NCBI GenBank assembly: GCA_030590405.1
Contig: JAUUYO010000229.1
Coordinates: forward strand, 1 to 5,058
Reading direction: 5' to 3'
DNA length: 5,058 nt
DNA from: Kangiellaceae bacterium
GTDB lineage: Bacteria > Pseudomonadota > Gammaproteobacteria > Enterobacterales > Kangiellaceae
A program made the translations under genes and the position numbers. Positions 1-5,058 of this stretch are shown here, piece after piece (the stretch's first letter is position 1; each line of letters begins with the position of its first letter). The notes beneath the pieces are model-generated. The model was not told where the DNA came from, searched no databases, and saw only the letters and a program-made list of their open reading frames with translations.

Positions 1-543
1 CTCTTCAATACTTTGATCAACACTAAACAAAAGTGCTTGTACTAACATGCTAATTTCTTTTTCTTTTCTGGCGTCCACTTCAAATACAGGAGGGTTAAAA
101 CGATGCTCTTTAAGGACTCGGTGATAATCGTCTAACTTATATTGACCTAGTAAATCGGTTCGTGTGATTCCGACGACGATGGCCTTGTTTTGTATAAATT
201 GGCTAAAGCTATTAAGGAAAAAACCTAAATCAGCAAGAGGATCTTTGTTAGCACTGTCCACAAGAATGACAATGCCGAGGGCATTCTCTACCAATATATC
301 CCACATAAAATTAAAACGAGCTTGTCCTGGCGTACCATATAAATGAATATTGTCACCTTGCTCTAGGCGCATCATGCCGTAATCCATAGCGACGGTGGTT
401 GTTTCTTTTCTTTCTTTAACATTGTCAGTTGCACGTTGCTCAGTGGAAATCACTGGCGTATCACTGATCGCTTTTATTGCTGTCGTTTTACCAGCACCAA
501 CGGGGCCAGTAAAAATAATTTTGTAAGCGCTTTTATCAAACAT
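1..543 (-). CDS. Small Ras-like GTPase, COG2229/MglA-like type (3' end cut by window edge)
   Basis: This gene has no stop before the window edge; 181 codons are visible. COG2229-type GTPases are usually about this long, so probably only a few residues are missing. Visible motifs are a P-loop GPVGAGKT (residues 13-20), a switch I threonine run (TTT, 48-50), a G3 region LYGTPGQARF (68-77), a G4-like TRTD (127-130) after a hydrophobic strand, and a G5-like VDARK (156-160). The G3 Asp of the usual DxxG is Gly, as in related bacterial GTPases with a TPGQ motif. No signal peptide or membrane segment is present, so it should be a cytosolic nucleotide-dependent switch. Relatives (MglA, COG2229) act in polarity, motility or pilus control with roadblock-domain partners; that role here is inferred from family only. 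The ATG at 543 follows the stop of the 390-residue gene by 3 nt and has an upstream AGGGG (554-558), so the two are almost certainly one operon. Confidence 0.88.
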   Translation of the reverse strand, partial: MFDKSAYKIIFTGPVGAGKTTAIKAISDTPVISTEQRATDNVKERKETTTVAMDYGMMRLEQGDNIHLYGTPGQARFNFMWDILVENALGIVILVDSANKDPLADLGFFLNSFSQFIQNKAIVVGITRTDLLGQYKLDDYHRVLKEHRFNPPVFEVDARKEKEISMLVQALLFSVDQSIEE

Positions 544-546
544 TTT

Positions 547-1719
547 TTATTGGCCCCTGTCTTCTTGATTATCAGGAGCTTGCTCATCAAATGTGTGAGA
601 CAAGCTACCGAGCTTTTTCAAGATAGCAGAAAACAATCCTTTTTTATCTTGTCTGGCCTTTGCCACATCCGGTTTGAGTAAATTGTCTTCTCGCCTTTTG
701 GCCTCTTTAATGAGTCCTATTGCACTTGCTGCGCTAAAATAGGTATATACATCTTCAATCGGGATAACTAATTTACTGGCTATATCATGAATCGATTGGG
801 GCTGATTAAGCCAAAATGCACTTATTCTCATTGCGTTTTTAATTTTCATCAAACGGGTAAGGTTTGGCCATCGCTCAAGTACATAAAGATCATTGACGGA
901 TGTTCCTTCTGGTATTCGGCCACGGGCTGTCCTTACCGCTATGTTCCAAATAAATTTTTGTATGGAAGTTACCTTTACTTCTTTTGTAGGCGTTTCAGAC
1001 ATTGCTAACATCTGTTCTTCAGTAAATGGCTCCTCGCGAAAAACGACATCACTGTCAATATTAATTAACCCAAGACTAATCAATTGTCGTTCTTTAATAT
1101 TTTCTACTAAGCAGCCTGAAGAAGGGCTAATAACAATCCAACGATGAGACCAGCAGCGTAAAAATATGCTTTTATTCGAACTATTGGCTTTTGCTATTGC
1201 GGCAGTCACTTTTCCTTGTAAAAAATTACCTGGTTGATAATAGATATCCTTATTATCAATAACTGTCTGATGTGAATTTTTTACATTGTCAATAAGTGAC
1301 TGCTGTGAGGCTTTTGCTGAATTATTATTATTTTGCATCGAAGTTTTTTTGAGCAGTAGATCTGCGGTTTGTCTGGTACTATCAATTGTGGAAGCTGAAT
1401 GAACTGCGAAGAGTTTATTATTAGCTGTATGCTTCAAGGCTTCGAGTAATTCTGGAAGTTTGAATGGGCGAGTCATACATTTGATCCCTTCGATGGTTAT
1501 CGGTTTGTCGCTTAAGATAATAGCGGGCTTTCCTGGGTAGGCTTGTTTAAATTCGGCTAGCAATTGGTTAGGGTTGTTTTGATCAACGTTAATGATCACA
1601 GAATCCGCATCAGCTATTTCAGATATCACGCATTGGTCCTTATAAACCATTTTGAATACGATCCGAAGCCTCCCAGCGCTTCGTTCATCCATTTGATATA
1701 AGCCAACTTTAATACTCAT
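547..1719 (-). CDS. Multidomain regulator-like protein: degenerate receiver-like N-terminus, winged-helix-like C-terminus
   Basis: I do not recognise this 390-residue protein as a named gene. Residues 1-100 have the rhythm of a response-regulator receiver: a first strand followed by acidic DE (11-12), a strand SVIINVD ending at D46, a strand PAIILSDKP (65-73), and RPFKLPELLEAL (84-95), where active receivers carry a conserved Lys-Pro. The usual acidic pocket and Lys are not clearly intact, so I infer a pseudo-receiver. Residues 101-160 are a polar, Asn/Gln-rich linker with a short repeat. Residues 160-235 form a beta-rich unassigned domain (key stretch FLRCWSHRWIVIS, 186-198). Residues 253-340 are helical; ISAFWLNQPQSIHDIASKL and the stretch to GLIKEA (299-340) resemble the winged-helix pattern of bacterial regulators that end in a 'GLI/GLV' strand. 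No signal peptide or membrane segment is present. The ATG at 1719 is the first start after an in-frame TAG at 1729-1731; its Shine-Dalgarno is poor. The gene precedes the GTPase by 3 nt, so a partner, effector or localisation role is a reasonable guess. Confidence 0.85.
   Translation of the reverse strand: MSIKVGLYQMDERSAGRLRIVFKMVYKDQCVISEIADADSVIINVDQNNPNQLLAEFKQAYPGKPAIILSDKPITIEGIKCMTRPFKLPELLEALKHTANNKLFAVHSASTIDSTRQTADLLLKKTSMQNNNNSAKASQQSLIDNVKNSHQTVIDNKDIYYQPGNFLQGKVTAAIAKANSSNKSIFLRCWSHRWIVISPSSGCLVENIKERQLISLGLINIDSDVVFREEPFTEEQMLAMSETPTKEVKVTSIQKFIWNIAVRTARGRIPEGTSVNDLYVLERWPNLTRLMKIKNAMRISAFWLNQPQSIHDIASKLVIPIEDVYTYFSAASAIGLIKEAKRREDNLLKPDVAKARQDKKGLFSAILKKLGSLSHTFDEQAPDNQEDRGQ
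554..558 (-). promoter_or_regulatory. Ribosome binding site of the GTPase gene
   Basis: AGGGG on the minus strand lies 10 nt before the ATG at 543, inside the last codons of the upstream gene. It supports this start and tight coupling of the two genes. Confidence 0.5.
1246..1308 (-). repeat. Imperfect 11-codon tandem repeat in the linker
   Basis: Residues 138-148 (SQQSLIDNVKN) and 149-158 (SHQTVIDNKD) of the 390-residue protein are adjacent and align with one residue gap, sharing S, Q, I, D, N and K positions. The DNA shows the same match around CAG and ATTGA-AAT in both copies. It lies in the low-complexity linker and probably arose by local duplication. Confidence 0.5.
1321..1332 (-). repeat. 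(AAT)4 trinucleotide run coding four Asn
   Basis: Four identical AAT codons encode residues 130-133 (NNNN) at the start of the linker repeat region. The unit is three bases, so length change would not shift the frame. Four units is short, and high variability is not implied. Confidence 0.6.
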
Positions 1720-1763
1720 AAAATAATTCTAATATAGCTTCATGTTAAATTTACCGCGTTCAT

Positions 1764-1769
1764 ATTATA
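1764..1769 (-). promoter_or_regulatory. Possible second -10 element (TATAAT)
   Basis: A perfect TATAAT on the minus strand lies 45 nt upstream of the ATG at 1719 and would give a leader of about 37 nt. The hexamer 17 bp upstream is GATTTG, a poor -35, and there is no TG extension. The region is AT-rich, so chance is a real alternative. Confidence 0.3.
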
Positions 1770-1869
1770 CTTTGTGAGATAATGAACAAATCCAGACAAA
1801 CCTTTTGATAATGGGCTATAAGCTATTGCTATCATAATTTGGAGGCAAGAGGTTGTAGGGCGAATATTG

Positions 1870-1897
1870 AATATAGTTGCCATTACGGAGTTGTCAA
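1870..1897 (-). promoter_or_regulatory. Sigma70-like promoter for the regulator-GTPase operon
   Basis: The minus strand carries TTGACA (1897-1892, perfect -35), a 16-bp spacer and TATATT (1875-1870, five of six matches to the -10 consensus). The start point would be near 1863, leaving a leader of about 144 nt before the ATG at 1719. An 11-bp palindrome, ATATT-C-AATAT (1874-1864), overlaps the -10 and the start point and could be an operator, though AT-rich palindromes of this size are common. Confidence 0.5.
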
Positions 1898-1998
1898 ATA
1901 AGTGGTTGATAATTCTGACGAACGGTTTGATTTTTGTGTCGTTAGGATTTAGGGATAAACTGGATCAATCGTTGGGATGATAAACAATAAGATAACAT

Positions 1999-2036
1999 CT
2001 GACCTATTTCAGGAGTTACAGGCCAAATAGCGTCAG
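1999..2036. repeat. Bulged inverted repeat downstream of the nucleotidase gene
   Basis: Plus-strand arms CTGACCTATTT (1999-2009) and AAATAGCGTCAG (2025-2036) are complementary over 11 bp with one bulged base, around a 15-nt loop. The repeat begins 45 nt past the nucleotidase stop codon. In transcription direction it is followed by ATGTTATCTTATTG and not by an uninterrupted T-run. It could stabilise the mRNA 3' end or act as a weak terminator; a typical intrinsic terminator is not supported. Confidence 0.45.
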
Positions 2037-2080
2037 GACAGCAGTCGCTTAAGTGTTACAAAAGTCTCGACAAAATAACT

Positions 2081-4033
2081 TTAGCTTGTAAATTGTCGAT
2101 AAATTCGTTTAATAAGTAATAATACAAGCACGGCACCAACAACTATTATCAAGCTCCCCAGATACATGATCCAGGTTGCGTTTTGATATAATTTGTTTGG
2201 GCTATAACTATTAATTTTTATTAATCTAGCATCAGATTTTATTGGCAGCTCTACAACGCCATCATGATTAGTATCCGGTAATTTTTTTAGATGAGAAAAA
2301 AAAGCCCGCCATTCTTTTATTTCTTGAACACCCGATTGACTGAGATTGGTATCATAAACCCCTTCGCTTAGGTCAGCGATGGGATCGCCGTTTTCATTTT
2401 TGGGGGTAAATTCTAACAGTCCGTAACTAATTTTTCCGATCAGCCAGGCCATCGAACCAACAAAGCTATTGGCGGCCATGCTATAAAGCTGTGGGTTATC
2501 TGGTGAGAGATCGATATCATGAAAGCCGCTTTTTGAGTCACCCAGTTTGATTTGAGACACTTGATCAAACGGCAGCCTGGCAGAGTTATAAACCACTTGA
2601 AAACCAGAAAAACGGGGATAGAATGAATCTCCTCTGGTTTGCTGACCGAGTAAAAGCGCTTCGATAATACTTTTTATTTCGGAACCGGTGATCCAGACTT
2701 TGACTAGATCGTAACCGGGTTTATCGCTATTAACTCCGACGCCTAAAGGGACAATACGAAAAAGATCGGATACTTGTTGGATACCATTGGAACCTAAATA
2801 AATGTCATCTCGAATAGGGCCATTGGTGCTGATCGCAATATCGGATGAAGTGGCTATTTTCATCGAATCAGTCACCAAATTGGCAATTACATTATCAAAA
2901 TGCTCGCGGCCTAAACGGCGTTTTGTGTACGCCAATACCTGCTCAAATTCATAGCCAGCAGGTTTTAAAAAAAGTTCGGTGACTTGCTGTTTAAATTGTT
3001 CAATTTGGGCGATAAAGGCTGGGTCGCCAATGGTGTGATCGTCAATCTTGTGTAATTGATAATGGCTTTTTTTGAACTTATCGCCTTCTAGCTCATTGGC
3101 TTCTGACCTAAGCGAAAGCTCGCCAAGATACTGCGCTTCTGATCCGGCTTGCAAGATCATTCTGTCATTAATCATAATCGGTTTGTTTAGTGGTGTATGT
3201 GAGTGACCACCAACTACAATATCGATACCAGGCACCTGGGTTAACAGGTCGACATCTTCACCCCACCAATTTAAAGGGGCATTGGGATCTTGATGGATAC
3301 CGCCGTGGGATAACACGACGACTAAATCAACCTCTTCTTTTTCGATTAAAATCTGTACCATTCGTTTAGCTGCTTCTATCGGATCGCTAAATGAAATGGG
3401 TGAGGCATTCGGCGCAACATCGGCGGCATCGGAACCCATTAAGCCAAAAAGTCCCACTTTTTTACCCCCTTTGTTGACTACCACATAGGACCGGATGATA
3501 TTTTGCTGCCAGAGAGCTTGCAAGCGATCATCCGCTGGATCATCGGGACTAAAATGCATATTACTGATCACGATTGGCGGTAATTTTCCTCTGGCATTTA
3601 AGGCTGACTCTATACTTTGAGCAAGCCCGTCCGGGCGATAGTCGAATTCGTGATTGCCAAAAGTAATTGCGTCATATCGCAAAGTACTCATCAGCTGGAG
3701 CTCTGCGCCAGTTTCGCGGATGATGGTATGAAACAGGGTCCCCATGGAATAGTCGCCACCGTCGAGTAATAAAACATTATCTTCGCCAAGGATTTCTCGA
3801 CGTTGCTCAATCAGGGTCGCCAGTCGACTAACTCCGCCAATGGTATTGTCATCATTAACTGTTTGCGGAGTGAAATCAGCATTCGTGCCAAAACCGAGTA
3901 GACGGGATTGCCAATCGTTGGTATGTAAAATGGTGAGTTGATTATCGCCTGCAAAACAAAAAGAAGTTTGCAGGCTAGCCAATAAGATGGCCAAAATAAT
4001 GAATCGAGGTTTACTGCTATGATGTTTGTTCAT
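2081..4033 (-). CDS. Membrane-anchored UshA/5'-nucleotidase-family metallophosphoesterase
   Basis: The 650-residue product belongs to the two-domain 5'-nucleotidase family (UshA, CD73), which hydrolyses nucleotides or related phosphoesters outside the cytoplasm using two metal ions. A signal peptide is clear: basic start, hydrophobic 11-28, likely cut after A28 (CFA-GD). The metallophosphatase domain (about 32-330) shows HTNDWQ (37-42), DGGD (91-94), GNHEFD (126-131, with the catalytic His-Asp pair H128/D131), LSHGG (241-245) and VGGHSH (274-279). The C-terminal nucleotidase domain (about 365-560) keeps NGPIR (404-408) but lacks the usual GGDGY-type substrate loop. An EF-hand-like loop DTNHDG (587-592) precedes a C-terminal transmembrane segment (about 620-641) with KR after it. 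The mature protein is therefore probably periplasmic and tethered to the inner membrane, unlike soluble UshA. The start at 4033 lies 20 nt past the SPOR gene with no clear Shine-Dalgarno, only A-rich sequence. The family is certain; the substrate is not. Confidence 0.9.
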   Translation of the reverse strand: MNKHHSSKPRFIILAILLASLQTSFCFAGDNQLTILHTNDWQSRLLGFGTNADFTPQTVNDDNTIGGVSRLATLIEQRREILGEDNVLLLDGGDYSMGTLFHTIIRETGAELQLMSTLRYDAITFGNHEFDYRPDGLAQSIESALNARGKLPPIVISNMHFSPDDPADDRLQALWQQNIIRSYVVVNKGGKKVGLFGLMGSDAADVAPNASPISFSDPIEAAKRMVQILIEKEEVDLVVVLSHGGIHQDPNAPLNWWGEDVDLLTQVPGIDIVVGGHSHTPLNKPIMINDRMILQAGSEAQYLGELSLRSEANELEGDKFKKSHYQLHKIDDHTIGDPAFIAQIEQFKQQVTELFLKPAGYEFEQVLAYTKRRLGREHFDNVIANLVTDSMKIATSSDIAISTNGPIRDDIYLGSNGIQQVSDLFRIVPLGVGVNSDKPGYDLVKVWITGSEIKSIIEALLLGQQTRGDSFYPRFSGFQVVYNSARLPFDQVSQIKLGDSKSGFHDIDLSPDNPQLYSMAANSFVGSMAWLIGKISYGLLEFTPKNENGDPIADLSEGVYDTNLSQSGVQEIKEWRAFFSHLKKLPDTNHDGVVELPIKSDARLIKINSYSPNKLYQNATWIMYLGSLIIVVGAVLVLLLIKRIYRQFTS

Positions 4034-4053
4034 TGATTTTTTTACTTTATTTT

Positions 4054-4659
4054 TTATTTAATTTTTTTAGGCCAGATCTTACAATAATTAAAGCCATTAT
4101 CCTGCAATCGATGACGAATGGATTCGGTTTTTCGTTTACTGTTAAACGGACCTAACTCGACCCGATACCAGATACCTGACTCCACCGTTACTTGATGAAT
4201 GTTTGATTCAAAACCGGCGAACGCAATTTGCGCTTTCAGCTCATCCGCTCGTTTGATGTCTCTGAAAGAACCACAGGGCATCAGATACTTATATTGATGT
4301 TCACTTTCTGGCAGTTTTAAATCTTCTATGGGAATCTCAACGGTCTTGTTGAGCATTTCTTTATGGGTTTTGTAAAAAGGGACTTCGTCCTCTTCATCGA
4401 TATTTTTTGGCTGTTTTTCTGTCTTCTTCGATTGGCCTGATTGTTTCGATTGAGCCTTTTTTGCCGTAACCGGGTTTGCTTTTGGTTTGCTCGCAACGGA
4501 GGGCCGGTACCATTTTAAATAAACTAAAAGCGTCACTAGCCCCACGACCAGTATAAATGCGATAAATATGAGTCCTTTAGGGACTGAGCGGTTTTTTTTG
4601 CCGCGGCTGGCACCCGATCTCTTTTTTTTGCCTTTGCCCTTGGCGTAATCTTTTGCCAT
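4054..4659 (-). CDS. SPOR-domain membrane protein, FtsN-like
   Basis: The 201-residue product has FtsN topology. A very basic cytoplasmic tail (1-27, many Lys/Arg) is followed by one transmembrane helix (about 29-49). Next come a Lys/Gln/Ser-rich periplasmic linker (50-90), a short FYKTHKEMLNKTVEIP segment (95-110) like the juxtaposed motif of FtsN-type proteins, and a C-terminal SPOR domain (about 122-199, with Y-x-x-x-CGSF and WYRVELGPF). SPOR domains bind peptidoglycan strands stripped of stem peptides at the division site, and FtsN activates septal wall synthesis. E. coli FtsN is longer (about 320 residues), so this is a compact form; another SPOR protein of unknown role is the alternative. 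It starts 3 nt after argS with GGAGAAG (4675-4669) 9 nt before the ATG. The argS-SPOR gene order is common in gammaproteobacteria. C129 and C193 lie in the SPOR domain and might form a disulfide. Confidence 0.88.
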   Translation of the reverse strand: MAKDYAKGKGKKKRSGASRGKKNRSVPKGLIFIAFILVVGLVTLLVYLKWYRPSVASKPKANPVTAKKAQSKQSGQSKKTEKQPKNIDEEDEVPFYKTHKEMLNKTVEIPIEDLKLPESEHQYKYLMPCGSFRDIKRADELKAQIAFAGFESNIHQVTVESGIWYRVELGPFNSKRKTESIRHRLQDNGFNYCKIWPKKIK

Positions 4660-4662
4660 CGG

Positions 4663-5058
4663 TTACATCTTCTCCGGCGCGCTAACCGCCAATAAGTCTA
4701 ACCCATTGACAATCACTTGTTTGACAGCCTTGATTAAACACATTCTGGCATCACATAAATCTTGATCGTCGACAATCCATCTTTTATCTGCAGAATCTGA
4801 GCCAGCATGGTTATATTGGTGAAGTTCAGCGGCCAAATCTCTTAAAAAATGGGCAATCACATGTGGATCGCAAGTCTCGGCGGCATTTTTAATTAAATCG
4901 GAATATTGATTCATTTTATCCATCAAACCGAGCTCTTGCTCAAGGGTTAGCAGAGATAGATTGGCCAAGCCGTTTTGTTGATCAAAGCGGCGCCCTCTCT
5001 CTTCCAATTTTCTAAACGCAGAGCAAATCCGTGCATGGGCATACTGAATATAATAAAC
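4663..5058 (-). CDS. argS: Arginyl-tRNA synthetase, C-terminal 131 residues (5' part outside window)
   Basis: The frame is open to the window edge and encodes the DALR anticodon-binding domain of class I arginyl-tRNA synthetase, which charges tRNA-Arg in the cytoplasm. Recognition rests on YIQYAHARICSAFR near the visible start (the conserved 'QYAHARICS' helix), on HFLRDLAAELHQY in the middle, on DARMCLIKAVKQVIVNGLDLL, and on the family-typical ending VSAPEKM. The catalytic HIGH and KMSKS regions lie upstream of the window. Between LHQYNHA and VDDQDL there appear to be about five more residues than usual (GSDSADKRW region). The gene overlaps the ribosome binding site of the SPOR gene and ends 3 nt before its start, so they are probably one transcript. 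Confidence 0.96.
   Translation of the reverse strand, partial: VYYIQYAHARICSAFRKLEERGRRFDQQNGLANLSLLTLEQELGLMDKMNQYSDLIKNAAETCDPHVIAHFLRDLAAELHQYNHAGSDSADKRWIVDDQDLCDARMCLIKAVKQVIVNGLDLLAVSAPEKM
4669..4675 (-). promoter_or_regulatory. Ribosome binding site of the SPOR-domain gene
   Basis: GGAGAAG on the minus strand lies 9 nt before the ATG at 4659, inside the last codons of argS. It fixes the SPOR gene start and suggests translation coupled to argS. Confidence 0.65.

Larger units (their letters stand above)
1720..2080. other. 361-bp intergenic region, no convincing gene
   Basis: This is the only long gap in the window; both flanking genes point the same way (leftwards). It holds, in transcription order, a bulged inverted repeat just past the nucleotidase stop, a strong sigma70-like promoter, and a leader of about 140 nt containing three ATAGC units and a second TATAAT. 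Short open frames on both strands lack good ribosome binding sites. No tRNA-like fold, insertion-sequence end or recognisable gene remnant was seen. Confidence 0.7.

Noticed and set aside
164..681. Plus-strand open frames at 164-346 and 436-681
   Set aside because: They lie opposite the GTPase and the end of the 390-residue gene, whose motifs and spacing are clear; their proteins show no domain pattern.
787..1147. Plus-strand open frames at 787-1008 and 893-1147
   Set aside because: They are antisense to the 390-residue gene, overlap one another in different frames and look like random translation.
1740..1883. Minus-strand 47-residue open frame starting MATIFNIRP
   Set aside because: It has no Shine-Dalgarno, its ATG falls inside the promoter spacer so the predicted transcript would not include it, and it shows no domain pattern.
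1822..1980. Plus-strand open stretch of 52 codons, with GGAGG at 1841-1845
   Set aside because: It has no ATG; the first in-frame TTG (1867-1869) is 21 nt past the GGAGG, too far. It may be chance or an eroded remnant, and I could not match it to a family.
1999..2036. Intrinsic terminator
   Set aside because: The stem is AT-rich near the loop and is not followed by a run of T in either direction.
1977..2078. Plus-strand 17-codon frame (MINNKITSDLF...) ending at TAG 2028-2030 and open again to 2078
   Set aside because: It reads protein-like, but it is very short, has no good ribosome binding site and overlaps the inverted repeat.
3945..4033. Lipoprotein signal (C26 in the signal peptide of the nucleotidase)
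   Set aside because: The residues before Cys are TSF; Phe at -1 does not fit a lipobox. A type I cut after A28 fits better.
4663..5007. Separate 114-residue gene starting at TTG 5007
   Set aside because: The frame continues upstream to the window edge with conserved ArgRS sequence (QYAHARICS), so the TTG is an internal Leu codon.

Overview
The window looks like a chromosomal segment of a gammaproteobacterium with a fairly low GC content (about 40% by eye, not counted). The evidence is the argS 3' end followed at once by a short membrane-bound SPOR-domain (FtsN-like) gene, an order familiar in gammaproteobacteria, together with protein sequences of gammaproteobacterial type. I cannot place it to genus. 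All five genes lie on the minus strand, so transcription runs from high to low coordinates. There is no sign of phage, insertion sequence, CRISPR array, tRNA or rRNA.

Layout in transcription order. (1) 5058-4663: the last 131 residues of arginyl-tRNA synthetase, cut by the window edge. (2) 4659-4054: a 201-residue single-pass SPOR-domain protein, 3 nt after argS and probably co-transcribed with it. (3) 4033-2081: a 650-residue exported UshA/5'-nucleotidase-family metallophosphoesterase. It has a signal peptide, a modified metal-binding motif, an EF-hand-like acidic loop and a C-terminal membrane anchor. It starts 20 nt after the SPOR gene, where hslVU often lies in related genomes. (4) 2080-1720: a 361-bp gap with no convincing gene. 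It holds an 11-bp bulged inverted repeat just past the nucleotidase gene, a good sigma70-like promoter (TTGACA, 16 bp, TATATT) and a second isolated TATAAT, both facing the next gene. (5) 1719-547: a 390-residue protein with an apparent degenerate receiver-like N-terminus, a repeat-bearing linker and a C-terminal segment resembling a winged helix. (6) 543-1: a small Ras-like GTPase of the COG2229/MglA-like type, 3 nt downstream, whose last few codons run off the window.

Genes 1-3 form one plausible transcription unit linking translation, cell-envelope division and periplasmic phosphoester hydrolysis, more by gene order than by pathway. Genes 5-6 form a second unit that looks like a regulatory switch: a GTPase preceded by a multidomain protein that could be its partner. 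This second unit is the best candidate for something poorly described. The nucleotidase-like enzyme is the second, because several residues that define substrate and metal binding in UshA are changed.
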